Below are positions 26,598 through 35,250 of a DNA stretch of 38,184 nucleotides, in pieces. This DNA comes from an uncultured Halieaceae bacterium. GTDB lineage: Bacteria; Pseudomonadota; Gammaproteobacteria; Pseudomonadales; Halieaceae. The stretch spans positions 1 to 38,184 of the forward strand of contig CALJGI010000033.1 of NCBI GenBank assembly GCA_938074045.1. Direction: 5' to 3'. Every line of letters starts with the position of its first letter. Within the stretch, counting starts at the first letter, position 1. The notes beneath the pieces were generated by a model. It did no database searches. It was given only the letters and a program-made list of their open reading frames with translations, and had not been told where the DNA came from. The translations under genes and the position numbers were made by a program.

Positions 26598-27809
26598 TCA
26601 GGGCTGAGCTATCTTCTCTACCTGTGCCCAGACTCGCAGCAGGTTTTCGCCCAGTATCATGCGGATATCTGACGCTGAATAGCGCCGGTCAAGTAAGCCT
26701 TGTACCAGGAAGGGGTAACTCGTTACGTCCTTCAAGCCAACTGGTAGCGTGTCCCCCACGCCTTCGTAATCCGACCCGATACCTACATGTTTCACGCCGA
26801 CCAGTTGCACTATGTGGTCAATGTGATCCAGCACATCGTCTATAGTGGCAAAGGGATGGGGGTTCGCTGCCAGGTAATCAGCTCTATAGCGTCGATGTCC
26901 CTCACCGTACTTTGGATCACCGCTTTCGGCGAGATAGGCAGCTTCGCGTGCCATGTAGGTCCGTCGCCAATTCAGCGCGTCCAGTGTCAGGAAGTAGGAA
27001 CCATAATTTACACTGATGACGCCACCACCTTTGGCAAGGCGACGAATCATGTCATCGGACATATTGCGTTCGAATTCAGGCGTAAAATGTCGTGCTGAAG
27101 AATGGGAGGCAATGACCGGAGCGCGACTGAGCTCCAGAACCTGAGTGAATGCCTGGTCCGAGATATGTGAGACGTCGATCATCATGCCGATATCATTCAT
27201 CGCCTGAATCAGCTCCACCCCGAACGGACTCAGGCCCTTCCAGGGCCTCTCTTCATCGTATGATGAATCACAGATGTGATTACTTTTGTTCTGTGACAGC
27301 GTGATATATCTCACCCCTCGTTCGTAAAATGCTGTCAGCGCATCCAGGTCTCCGTGCAGAGGCGTGCCATTTTCGAGCCCCAGCGCGAGGGAAAGTTTGC
27401 CCGCACCAAACTGTGATCGGACATCATCCACACTCCGTGCAATGCCTACGTCGGGAGAACGATAGGCCAGCGCCTCCATACTATCGATCAAGCCATGGGC
27501 AAACTGGTCTCCGCCGCCGTCGCTTTCGTAACGTGGCGGCACAAAGATTGACATAAAGGGTACGTTCAGATGACCCGCCTGCGCCCTGGGCAGATCAAAT
27601 TGACCCCGGGCTGTGGATTCCGTGACATCTTCCCAGTTGAATTCTAGACGAATAGGCAGATCAACATGGGCATCAATGATAATCGCGGATTTCGCCAGCG
27701 CTAGCGCTTCCTCCGTGACTTGAGTTGTTGCCTGGCTGGAAAATATTGTTGTGTAGCTCAGCAGCAGCACAGAAAGTAAGCGCACCGTTCCAGCGAGATT
27801 ATTGTTCAA
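26598..27809 (-). CDS. Secreted membrane-dipeptidase-like (M19) metallopeptidase
   Basis: This 403-residue protein belongs to the renal dipeptidase family. A signal peptide (about 1-28) is followed by the metal-binding pattern: His and Asp in IDAHVDLP, Glu in LGLENGTPL, His in IDVSHISDQ and ASHSSARH, and Asp in GIGSDYEG. Family enzymes cleave dipeptides and some amide bonds with two zinc ions. It begins with TTG (27809); AAGGA, inside the last codons of the upstream gene, is nine bases before it, and no in-frame ATG precedes the signal peptide. Its role in a catabolic region is not obvious; release of amino acids from amide-linked conjugates such as bile acid-amino acid amides is one guess. 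Confidence 0.9.
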   Translation of the reverse strand: MNNNLAGTVRLLSVLLLSYTTIFSSQATTQVTEEALALAKSAIIIDAHVDLPIRLEFNWEDVTESTARGQFDLPRAQAGHLNVPFMSIFVPPRYESDGGGDQFAHGLIDSMEALAYRSPDVGIARSVDDVRSQFGAGKLSLALGLENGTPLHGDLDALTAFYERGVRYITLSQNKSNHICDSSYDEERPWKGLSPFGVELIQAMNDIGMMIDVSHISDQAFTQVLELSRAPVIASHSSARHFTPEFERNMSDDMIRRLAKGGGVISVNYGSYFLTLDALNWRRTYMAREAAYLAESGDPKYGEGHRRYRADYLAANPHPFATIDDVLDHIDHIVQLVGVKHVGIGSDYEGVGDTLPVGLKDVTSYPFLVQGLLDRRYSASDIRMILGENLLRVWAQVEKIAQP

Positions 27810-27812
27810 AAT

Positions 27813-28361
27813 TTACGAATCCTTATGAATACCGGTGGGTTGGCCGTCAATAGTCTGCTCATTTTTTTCAGTCCAGTAGGAACGAATTCCATCTCGACCC
27901 TTTTTGTCTGCGTAGTTTAATAACGTCTTCCGCTCGCCTGCATAGTCATAGAGAGGGACGCCATATCCGCAAGAAGTCTGCACCGTATCGACTGAGAGAA
28001 TGAAGTATTGTCGTGCACCGGTATGCTGTGAAAAGTGAGCTGCGTACTCATCCCATTCTCCATCATATTCGTGAACGGCTCGCGCTTCCCCGTACAAACG
28101 CAGAATCAGAGGTTGCTTTTCAAATGAACAGAACATGATGGTCATACGGCCGTTTTCAAGAACATGCCCGGCCGTCTCGTTGCCGCTGCCGGTCAAATTC
28201 AGCCACAGCACAGTAGTGGGGTCCAGAATGCGGAAACTATCTATGCCCTTGGGGGAAACATTTACCCTGCCGCTGACGCCCGCTGTACCCACAAAAAACA
28301 GCTGTTGCGCGTCGATAAAATCACGATGCTTCTGCTCAAGCGCCGGAAAAAAATCAGCCAT
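27813..28361 (-). CDS. Pyridoxamine 5'-phosphate oxidase-family FMN-binding protein
   Basis: This 182-residue protein has the split-barrel flavin-binding fold: FFVGTAGVSGRVNVSPKG, then LTGSGNETAGHVLENGRMTIMFC, and LYGEARAVHE. These are typical of the PPOX-like group annotated as general stress or unknown oxidoreductases. The C-terminus (DTVQTSCGYGVPLYDYAGER) matches that subgroup. It precedes the M19 gene by only 3 nt, so they are co-transcribed. The substrate is not known. Confidence 0.85.
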   Translation of the reverse strand: MADFFPALEQKHRDFIDAQQLFFVGTAGVSGRVNVSPKGIDSFRILDPTTVLWLNLTGSGNETAGHVLENGRMTIMFCSFEKQPLILRLYGEARAVHEYDGEWDEYAAHFSQHTGARQYFILSVDTVQTSCGYGVPLYDYAGERKTLLNYADKKGRDGIRSYWTEKNEQTIDGQPTGIHKDS

Positions 28362-28401
28362 AACTCACACCCCCTGAGCAGAGTCTATCACTTCCCCGGG
28401 G

Positions 28402-29574
28402 CTACAGTTTTCCGAGAATCGCCCCCCCTGTCGGGATTCCAACACCTGAGGTCACCAGGGCGTGATCAATTTGCTTCGCCGGTTGATTTACCGAGGTACC
28501 ACGCACCAGTTTGGTAGCCTCAACTATGCCATTGACCCCGTGTATATAAGCCTCACTCAACTGACCGCCATGGGTGTTACAGGGCAATCGACCGTCGGGA
28601 CGCAGCGCACCATCCAGGACAAAATCTCCCGACTCTCCGAATCCGCAAAAGCCCCAGGCCTCGAGCTGCCACAGTACAATGGGACTGAATGCATCATAAA
28701 TAACCGCCGCGTCGATGTCCCCCGCCTGCATTCCGGACATGGCATAAACGTCCGTCGCCGCAAATTCCATTTCCGGAATGCCGGCAAACTCCTCGCGATA
28801 GAAGGATGTCATCTGCTCCTGGTCCTTGGCTGCGCATTGTGCCACGCCGCGAATGGCGACACCGGGCTGTGCCAGATCCCGCGCCCGCTCGGGTGTCGTG
28901 ACGATAACGGCAGATCCACCATCGCTTTCCTGGCAGCAGTCAAACAGTTGCAGAGGATCACAAATAGAACGCTGGGCATCATATTCTGTGCGATCAAAGG
29001 TCTGACCATAAAAGAAAGCGGCGGGATTGTTTGCGCCATAATCCCTGGTGGTTTTAGCCACTTCATACAGAGCGTCTTTTGTAACTCCGGTGATGTGCAT
29101 CCAACGCTGGGTAAACATCCCCACCCAACTTGCGGGCGTCATCAAGCCAAATGGCGTATACCAGCCCCAATGAATGGCATCGGCGGTTGTAATCGCGCCA
29201 GCCACACCACCACTGAAGCGATGACCGGAACGGCCGTTCAATGCCCTGAAACAGACCACTGTCTCTGCCATTCCCGTCGCAACTGCCATAGTAGCCTGAT
29301 GCAGCGTACCCGTGGCCGCACCACCCCCATAATGGGAGCGACCGAAGAAACTTAGCTCGCCGACACCCAGTGCTCTTGCAACCTCAATTTCGTCGTTGGT
29401 ATCCATGGTGAAAGTCGCCATGCCATCGATATCAGAGGGCTTCAGACCAGCGTCGTCCAATGCAACTTTTATGGCCTGCACAGCGAGGGACAATTCGGAC
29501 ACCCCGGAGTTCTTGCTGAACTCAGTATTACCTATGCCGACGATTACAGCTTTATCTTTAACGTTCGCCACCAT
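28402..29574 (-). CDS. Ltp2-like thiolase-superfamily aldolase
   Basis: This 390-residue protein is a lipid-transfer/thiolase-superfamily member: KAVIVGIGNTEFSKNSG, GRSHYGGGAATGTLHQATMAVATGMAETVVCFRALNGRSG, PCNTHGGQLSEAYIHG and a C-terminal GVGIPTGGAILGKL. It resembles Ltp2, which in actinobacteria cleaves propionyl-CoA from the steroid side chain with ChsH2 as partner. The DUF35-bearing ChsH2-like gene is two genes upstream here. The start is the ATG at 29574: GGGGAGGA lies six bases before it. A TTG at 29580 is in frame but worse placed. It is the last gene of a three-gene operon. Confidence 0.88.
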   Translation of the reverse strand: MVANVKDKAVIVGIGNTEFSKNSGVSELSLAVQAIKVALDDAGLKPSDIDGMATFTMDTNDEIEVARALGVGELSFFGRSHYGGGAATGTLHQATMAVATGMAETVVCFRALNGRSGHRFSGGVAGAITTADAIHWGWYTPFGLMTPASWVGMFTQRWMHITGVTKDALYEVAKTTRDYGANNPAAFFYGQTFDRTEYDAQRSICDPLQLFDCCQESDGGSAVIVTTPERARDLAQPGVAIRGVAQCAAKDQEQMTSFYREEFAGIPEMEFAATDVYAMSGMQAGDIDAAVIYDAFSPIVLWQLEAWGFCGFGESGDFVLDGALRPDGRLPCNTHGGQLSEAYIHGVNGIVEATKLVRGTSVNQPAKQIDHALVTSGVGIPTGGAILGKL

Positions 29575-29576
29575 GA

Positions 29577-30008
29577 TCAATCCTCCCCGGGTAATTTGAG
29601 CTGCACTGTGCCGTGCATATGCATACCCCAGATGTTGTTCTCGCCATTAATGGCAATATCAACAATCCCGGTTTTGCTGTCGACCGCCGTAATCTCGCCC
29701 GTAACCGTCATAACCATACCCGGCAGATTGGGCGCTCCCAGTTGCAGATCAATGGATCGAACACTGGCCTCGGGACCACTCCAATCCGTGGCAAAGCGGG
29801 TCATTAACGCCTGGCTGGTCAATATATTCATAAACACATCAGGCAAGCCCGCCGCCTGTGCCGCTGCCTTGTTGTGGTGCACCGGTTCATAATCTCGCGT
29901 GGCTATTGCGCCTCCGACCACCAGAGCAGTCGTCACCTCGATATCCAGTGCCGCAAGAGCGTCCCCGACGCTCACCTCGTCTATCCGGATCGTTTTAAAG
30001 TCAGTCAT
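29577..30008 (-). CDS. ChsH1-like MaoC-domain hydratase subunit
   Basis: This 143-residue hot-dog protein has VVGGAIATRDYEPVHHNKAAAQ, with the catalytic His region, and MTRFATDWSGPEASVRSIDLQL. It matches the ChsH1 subunit that pairs with ChsH2 to hydrate the steroid side-chain enoyl-CoA. The ATG at 30008 is chosen because AGGAGG lies seven bases upstream. An earlier ATG at 30014 overlaps the ChsH2-like stop (ATGA) but is only one base from that AGGAGG. The same sequence region is found fused in the gene at 36375-37403. Confidence 0.88.
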   Translation of the reverse strand: MTDFKTIRIDEVSVGDALAALDIEVTTALVVGGAIATRDYEPVHHNKAAAQAAGLPDVFMNILTSQALMTRFATDWSGPEASVRSIDLQLGAPNLPGMVMTVTGEITAVDSKTGIVDIAINGENNIWGMHMHGTVQLKLPGED

Positions 30009-30010
30009 CT

Positions 30011-30985
30011 TCATGCCTCCTGGGTCGCTGGATAGAACTGAGGCAACATGGTTTTATCGTCCACCTGTTCCATAACACCGCTGACCCGCATACCTATACT
30101 CGCGTCCCTGGCCTCACAGCCGCGCAGATTGGACACAAAGTTGGTGCCTTCGTCCATTTTGATAACCGCGCATATCAGCGGACTGGGATAGCCCGGGACT
30201 TTTGGGTGATGAATTTCGGTAAAGCTCAACACCTCACCCTGCATGGTAGATTCAATTGAGTCCCAATCCATCGACTGACATTCGCCACACATGGGGCGCG
30301 GCGGATGGCGCAATGTCTGGCAAGCTGTGCAGCGTTGGATAAGCATGCGCCCTTCATCCGCAGCCTCCCACCACCAGCCATTATCATGCCCCCGGGGAGA
30401 GGCTATTCGCGTCGGCGTTTCTAACGCTTCCTCATCGCTGGATACAGTAGAATTGGCTCCCTCAGCAGGAATGAATTTCAGTACGCGAAAGCGTTGCGTA
30501 CCGATCTTCTCACCGTGCTGGTCACTAAAGGTCGCGAGACTCTCAAAAAAGTATCCGATGCCGCGAGCGGTGGCTTTTTGCTCCGAAATCGTGTCGATGA
30601 TCATGTCTACAAAGACCTGATCACCCATGCCCGCCTCCTTGAAGTACTCCTGTTTTACATTGGTACCCAGGACACCGGAATAACCGTGTTGATCAAATAG
30701 ATCACACATATCTGTAAGCGCATCCGATGATCGCTTGGTGGCGGCCGTGATGCCCTCCTGATTCCAGCAGTACATCATAGCCGGCGGGCCGATAAGCCTC
30801 CCACGCATCGATTGTTCCGCCCATTCGGCGTCCTGATAGGCCGGGTTTTTGTCACCCATTGCCTCAGCCCAATGCCGGATCATAGCTTCATTGATCCGAT
30901 CTGGGGCGGGCTGGGAAGAAAACACCTCCCTCCCGACGTAGGCGTAAATTTTTTGCTCAAAAAGCTGGTGTTCTTCGGGTGTCAT
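30011..30985 (-). CDS. ChsH2-like hydratase/scaffold: MaoC-N domain plus DUF35 zinc-ribbon OB fold
   Basis: This 324-residue protein has two parts. Residues 1-175 form a FAS1/MaoC-N-like hot-dog (INEAMIRHWAEAMGDKNPAY and YFKEAGMGDQVFVDMII). Residues 200-320 form a DUF35 domain with zinc-ribbon cysteines 219/222/233/236 (CTACQ and CGEC) and an OB fold (GEVLSFTEIHHPKVPGYPSP). This is the architecture of ChsH2, which hydrates with ChsH1 and binds the Ltp2 aldolase through its DUF35 part. AAGGA lies three bases before the ATG. It is the first gene of the operon ChsH2-like/ChsH1-like/Ltp2-like, divergent from the reductase at 31212. Confidence 0.9.
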   Translation of the reverse strand: MTPEEHQLFEQKIYAYVGREVFSSQPAPDRINEAMIRHWAEAMGDKNPAYQDAEWAEQSMRGRLIGPPAMMYCWNQEGITAATKRSSDALTDMCDLFDQHGYSGVLGTNVKQEYFKEAGMGDQVFVDMIIDTISEQKATARGIGYFFESLATFSDQHGEKIGTQRFRVLKFIPAEGANSTVSSDEEALETPTRIASPRGHDNGWWWEAADEGRMLIQRCTACQTLRHPPRPMCGECQSMDWDSIESTMQGEVLSFTEIHHPKVPGYPSPLICAVIKMDEGTNFVSNLRGCEARDASIGMRVSGVMEQVDDKTMLPQFYPATQEA

Positions 30986-31211
30986 GTTTCCTTACCTGTT
31001 GGAAAAAGGGCTGTGGAGGGTGGCATCTAAACAAGGCCTACCCACCCAAATACGCGGCTGTCTAATCTTCCACTTCCTGATTCATGATGCAAGCGTCGAA
31101 AGATCAGACCGGTTTAGGCTGTTAATCCGCCGACGGATAAGCACTGTGGTTTTTAAACGAAGGCCATGCTCAACTGTACCTTTCACTTTAAACGGGGAGA
31201 TAGGTGTCGTT

Positions 31212-32207
31212 ATGGCTCGTACATTAATTACAGGCGCTACTGGATTTATCGGCAATCATGTCACACGCCAGGTCGTTGCCAGCGGCGAGCACGTCCGTGT
31301 GATGGTTATGCCCGGTGAGGATTTAGCTCCACTCGCCGACCTGGATATCGAAATTGTAGAAGGTAACCTTCTCGACCCTCCATCACTGGAGCGTGCCGTG
31401 GCCGGCTGCGAGCGTATGTATCATCTGGCTGCGCTGTTTGCGATCTGGACTCGAGATCCAAATCTTCACTACAAAATCAACGTACAAGGAGCTGAGTCGC
31501 TTTTGCGCGCTGCCATGAAGGTAGGCATGGAGAAAGTGGTCTTCACCAGTAGCGTTGCCGCCATCGGCATTGCACAGGATGGCGGCTGGGCCAATGAGGA
31601 AACGGCCTTCAATGGCTGGGAATTTGCCAGCGACTACATCTTTTCAAAGTACGTGAGCCATCTCATGGTGAAGGGTCTGGTGCTGGAAGGACTGCCAGCT
31701 ACCATGGTGTTGCCGGGCTTACCATTCGGACCCGGTGACAGAATGCCCACACCCACCGGTTCACTCATGGTTTCCGCCATGCAGGGTAAGATGAAAAAGT
31801 ATTGGCGTGGTGGAGTATGTGCCGTGGACGTACGCGACGTGGCCACTGGCCACGTGCTGGCCATGGAAAAGGGCAGAGTCGGTGAGTCTTATATCCTGGC
31901 AAATAAGGAAGGAAACATGACCCACCGTGAGTTTTTACACCTAATAGGACGTGTGGGAGGCATCGATAATGTCGGTACTCAAGAAGTTTCTGGCACCACC
32001 ATGCTCAGAGTAGCCCGTGTCATGGAAGCCTGGTCCAGGCTGACCGGGCGAGCCCCCTTAACCACCTACAAAAATACGCTGTTCGCCTTACAGGAGTGTT
32101 TTGCGGACCCGAGCAAGGCTATTCAGGAACTGGGCTTACCCCAGACCCCGATAGACACCGCTGTGGCAGATTCCATTGCATGGTTTAGGGAACACGGCTA
32201 TGCCTAG
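31212..32207 (+). CDS. NAD(P)-dependent epimerase/3-beta-hydroxysteroid dehydrogenase-like reductase
   Basis: This 331-residue extended SDR has an N-terminal Rossmann motif LITGATGFIGNHV, a DxxD-type middle (EGNLLDPPSLERAVAGCERMYHLAA) and Tyr/Lys in SDYIFSKYVSHLM. The family includes dihydroflavonol reductases and 3-beta-hydroxysteroid dehydrogenase/isomerases. The substrate is not predictable. The start at 31212 follows GGTG; the long upstream extension open to 30984 overlaps the divergent promoter and is not used. The next gene, an LLM oxidoreductase, starts 30 nt after its stop. Confidence 0.85.
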   Translation: MARTLITGATGFIGNHVTRQVVASGEHVRVMVMPGEDLAPLADLDIEIVEGNLLDPPSLERAVAGCERMYHLAALFAIWTRDPNLHYKINVQGAESLLRAAMKVGMEKVVFTSSVAAIGIAQDGGWANEETAFNGWEFASDYIFSKYVSHLMVKGLVLEGLPATMVLPGLPFGPGDRMPTPTGSLMVSAMQGKMKKYWRGGVCAVDVRDVATGHVLAMEKGRVGESYILANKEGNMTHREFLHLIGRVGGIDNVGTQEVSGTTMLRVARVMEAWSRLTGRAPLTTYKNTLFALQECFADPSKAIQELGLPQTPIDTAVADSIAWFREHGYA

Positions 32208-32237
32208 AGCCAAGCATCAATTGTCGGATTTCGCGAT

Positions 32238-33101
32238 ATGAAATTCTGGCTTATCGCGCCCTGGGTTCCCGCCGAAGAGCTTATGCAATTGGCCATTATG
32301 GCCGAAGAGTATGGATTTACCGGAATCATGGGTGCAGATCATGGTTTTGTTCCCAAGCATATGGAGGCTTCCTACCTCTACTCCGAGGACGGTAAGCCCC
32401 CAATCAGCGGCGATATGCCCTACCCCGATGTCTGGACCAGTCTTGCTGCGATGGCGGCCGTAACCAAATCCATCAAGTTGTCCACGGCTGTCTACGTTCT
32501 TCCCCTGCGCCACCCCATTGAAATCGCAAAGGCCACTGGCACCATCGCCCGTATAAGCAATAATCGCCTGGTGCTGGGCGCGGGAGCTGGCTGGATGAAA
32601 GAGGAATTCGATGTCTACGGGGTTGATTTTCACAGCCGTGGTCGTCGCATGGATGAAACCATTGACCTGTTGAGAAAGCTCTGGCAAGGGGGCTATGTTG
32701 CCCACGAAGGGGAGTTTTTTAAATTTCCGGAGTTGGCCATCGAACCTGCCCCCACCCGCCCTATTCCCATCTATATTGGCGGTGAAAGTGAGCCAGCTTT
32801 TCAGCGAGCAGCCCGCAGTTGCCAGGGTTGGATTGGTGCCGGCAACAAAATTGCCGAAGTCGCACCTATTCTGGAGAGACTACAACATTACCGCAGAGAA
32901 GCCGGCACGCTGGAGCAGGAATTTGAGACCGTTATCGCCATAGAAGAACTGCACGAAACTGAGAGACTCAAGGAACTTGAGGAACAAGGTTTGACATCAG
33001 TGGTGTTCGGTTATGCGAGAAATTACGATGCCAGCCTGGGTGAAAAGCGCACTCAGATGGAACGGTTTGCGAATGTCATCATGTCCCGATTCACATCCTA
33101 G
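32238..33101 (+). CDS. LLM-class (luciferase-like, F420/FMN) oxidoreductase
   Basis: This 287-residue TIM-barrel protein has family motifs: LAIMAEEYGFTGIMGADHGF, VYVLPLRHPIEIAKATGTIARISNNRLVLGAGAGW and IPIYIGGESEPAFQRAARSC. It resembles the F420-type luciferase-like group. F420 biosynthesis genes are not in the window, so the cofactor may be FMN. It shares an operon with the upstream reductase. Its stop codon overlaps that of the convergent MFS gene (shared CTAG). Confidence 0.87.
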   Translation: MKFWLIAPWVPAEELMQLAIMAEEYGFTGIMGADHGFVPKHMEASYLYSEDGKPPISGDMPYPDVWTSLAAMAAVTKSIKLSTAVYVLPLRHPIEIAKATGTIARISNNRLVLGAGAGWMKEEFDVYGVDFHSRGRRMDETIDLLRKLWQGGYVAHEGEFFKFPELAIEPAPTRPIPIYIGGESEPAFQRAARSCQGWIGAGNKIAEVAPILERLQHYRREAGTLEQEFETVIAIEELHETERLKELEEQGLTSVVFGYARNYDASLGEKRTQMERFANVIMSRFTS

Positions 33102-34327
33102 CTCAATAATCGTTGTTCAGCAGGCGCATCCAATCGCAGGGGAAACAGTACCAGCGCACCTACCAGGACAACGACTGAGAATACCTGAAAACACAGTGTG
33201 TAGGATCCACTCATATCGACCAGTCTGCCGACAACTGGAAAGCCCGGCAGCACACATATGGTGACGAGTGGGCCCATAATACCCATTGCCCGCCCATAAC
33301 TGACAAGCCCGAACACCCTGGCCACCATCGCGCCCCAGACCGGCAACATTCCACCGGCCGCCAATCCCAGAGCTGCAAAAGCCAGAGCGATAATCAAATA
33401 ACCGGGCTCGCCAGCCAACAGTACGAAGCTGACGCAGACCAATGCCTGCGCAATCCAGAGGCCGTTTTTTGGCGACGTCCGATCTGCCACAACACCAAGT
33501 ACCACCTTTCCGACCAATCCTGATACTGCCACTATCATAATAAACGTGCTTGCATCAGCAGCTGTCAGACCTTGTGTTAGTGCATAGGGTGTAATGTTGG
33601 CCATTGCAGCTGAATACACACTGAATAAAAGTCCCAGACTGAGCCCCATATACCAGTATCCCGGCCGGCGTAAAATATCACCCAATGACAATGCCTTATC
33701 CATGTCAGGTATTTCGCCTGATACAGCCGTCTCGGCGTTGTCATTACCGACGCCGGCTTCCTGTGGAGAACTACTGATGGAAAACAGAACGATGGGGAGC
33801 AAAATGGCCAAATAGAGTAAGGACATATACTGCAATGACATACGCCAACCGACCGCTTCCAGGGACGCTGCAAAAGCGGCGGGAATAACAATGCCTCCAA
33901 CCGAGGTGCCGATCGCAGAGATGCCCAATGCCCGGCCCCGGGATTTATTGAACCAGCGAGATATGACGGTTGAGCAGCTGGTGGAGCCGACAAACGCATT
34001 GGTAACAGACATCGCTATGGAAAAAAGAATCACATAACCCGCAATGCTAGTGGCTTGAGACAGACCATAAAGCGCTGCCGCACCAAATGCGGCGCCAGCA
34101 CCCATAACATAGCGTGCGGGATAGCGGTCAATGGCAATCCCGCCCAAGGGCATCATGACAAACCCTGCCAGCGTTGCCCCTGTCATGGCATACATCACCT
34201 GCTCCAGAGTTGCACCGAATTCTGCCCGCACCGGCTCGACCAGCAGACTTCCTGCATAGATAAAGAAACCGATCACCATCATCTGAGCGAAAAATGTACC
34301 GGCTACGACCCGCCAACCTGCATACAT
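33098..34327 (-). CDS. MFS transporter
   Basis: This 409-residue protein has about 12 hydrophobic helices and typical MFS features: GGIAIDRYPARYVMGAGAAFGAAALYGLS in the loop 2-3 region, RGRALGISAIGTSVGGIVIPAA in helix 5, and PKNGLWIAQALVC after helix 8. It resembles oxalate/formate antiporter-like and monocarboxylate-type MFS permeases. The start is the ATG at 34327, seven bases after GGGA; a TTG at 34342 is in frame but less likely. The substrate is unknown, though a carboxylate from the catabolic pathway is plausible. Confidence 0.88.
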   Translation of the reverse strand: MYAGWRVVAGTFFAQMMVIGFFIYAGSLLVEPVRAEFGATLEQVMYAMTGATLAGFVMMPLGGIAIDRYPARYVMGAGAAFGAAALYGLSQATSIAGYVILFSIAMSVTNAFVGSTSCSTVISRWFNKSRGRALGISAIGTSVGGIVIPAAFAASLEAVGWRMSLQYMSLLYLAILLPIVLFSISSSPQEAGVGNDNAETAVSGEIPDMDKALSLGDILRRPGYWYMGLSLGLLFSVYSAAMANITPYALTQGLTAADASTFIMIVAVSGLVGKVVLGVVADRTSPKNGLWIAQALVCVSFVLLAGEPGYLIIALAFAALGLAAGGMLPVWGAMVARVFGLVSYGRAMGIMGPLVTICVLPGFPVVGRLVDMSGSYTLCFQVFSVVVLVGALVLFPLRLDAPAEQRLLS

Positions 34328-34590
34328 GACATTTTCCCGCAAAAAAGGGGCAACTCTACAGACTTATGTGGCGCGAGAATACCCAGCGACAAAAATATTT
34401 ACGAATTTGTAATGTTGTCTGCAGGCCAGTAAATATGCGGACTTCAGATCACTTTAAGAGGAATAATATTTGATTGAGCCAAGCAGCAAAAAGTTAGGCA
34501 GTAAATTCTAATTTATCGGCGTATCTTTTCCCTCAATCGCTGCATAACTGCAGCAATGATGTGAATGCAATCCAGTGAGAGGAAATCACC

Positions 34591-35028
34591 ATGGCCGCTA
34601 CCAAGAAAGCTACCGCTAAGAAAGCTCCAGCGAGAAAAGCTCCAGCGAGAAAAGCTCCTGCCAAGAAAGCTGCAGCCAAGAAAGCTGCTCCCAAGAAGCA
34701 AAGCACCGAAGTCAGCTTCCGTGAAACTGCGGAAAAAGCACTGAATGTTTATCTGGGCGTTATCGGACAGGGCATTGATGCTATCCGGGAAAACGTTGAA
34801 AACGCTCGCAAGGACAATGATAAGCGCGTTAAGGATCTGGAAAAGCGTGGCGCCAAGCTTCGTGCAGAACTCAATAGCCGTATTGACAATATTGACCTTC
34901 CCGAAATCCCTGAGATCGACGAAGTCGTAGACGACGTCAAGGCTCAGATCAGCAAGATTCAGGACCAGGTAGAGGACGCTGTAGACAACGTTCGTGAGAA
35001 GCTGACTCCAGTCAAGAAAGCTGCCTGA
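34591..35028 (+). CDS. Lysine-rich histone-H1-like/phasin-like protein with pentapeptide repeats
   Basis: This 145-residue protein has two parts. Residues 6-35 are six pentapeptide units KA-x-x-(K/R), encoded by 15-bp DNA repeats at 34606-34695, two of which are identical. The rest is a long amphipathic helix with a heptad-like charge pattern (NARKDNDKRVKDLEKRGAKL, then DDVKAQISKIQDQVEDAV). The tail resembles those of AlgP/PhaF-like bacterial histone-H1-like proteins, which bind DNA; the helical part resembles phasins that coat polyhydroxyalkanoate granules. A strong AGAGGA lies seven bases before the ATG and a terminator follows 84 nt after the stop, so it is a single-gene unit. The function is inferred, not known. 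Confidence 0.85.
   Translation: MAATKKATAKKAPARKAPARKAPAKKAAAKKAAPKKQSTEVSFRETAEKALNVYLGVIGQGIDAIRENVENARKDNDKRVKDLEKRGAKLRAELNSRIDNIDLPEIPEIDEVVDDVKAQISKIQDQVEDAVDNVREKLTPVKKAA
34606..34695 (+). repeat. Six 15-bp tandem repeats inside the lysine-rich gene
   Basis: Six consecutive 15-bp units each begin AAAGCT and encode KA-x-x-(K/R). Units two and three (AAAGCTCCAGCGAGA) are identical. Such repeats expand and contract by slippage in units of five residues, so the length of the basic tail may vary between strains. Confidence 0.85.
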
Positions 35029-35111
35029 TACGCGCTACACCTGTCGCACTGGGATCTACCCCGGTGCCACACCCATTCAGTCTCAGTTCTACTCGGCGAA
35101 AACCGAATTTG

Positions 35112-35142
35112 AAAGCCCTCCAATCGTGAGGGCTTTTTTTTT
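35112..35142 (+). terminator. Strong rho-independent terminator after the lysine-rich gene
   Basis: A 9-bp stem (AAAGCCCTC and GAGGGCTTT, 7-nt loop) runs into nine T residues (35134-35142). It ends the single-gene transcript of the lysine-rich protein. Confidence 0.92.
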
Positions 35143-35220
35143 GTTGAGCCAACAAAGTATCGATTGAGTTCCATTGCCTCACGAGGAACCAATTGTAAAG
35201 CTTCCAGCCCATTACATTTA

Positions 35221-35250
35221 CCCACATTCATTACACCCACATTCATTACA
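35221..35250. repeat. 15-bp tandem repeat, two copies
   Basis: CCCACATTCATTACA occurs twice head to tail with no mismatch. It is outside any supported gene. Two copies only, so this may be a simple duplication. Confidence 0.8.

Noticed and set aside
28462..29355. 297-codon open frame on the plus strand
   Set aside because: It is fully antisense to the well-supported Ltp2-like gene and its His/Cys-rich composition is typical of a shadow frame.
31125..31138. Inverted repeat ATCCG-CCGA-CGGAT in the ChsH2/reductase divergent region
   Set aside because: Five-base arms with a 4-nt loop are common by chance and no second copy was found nearby.
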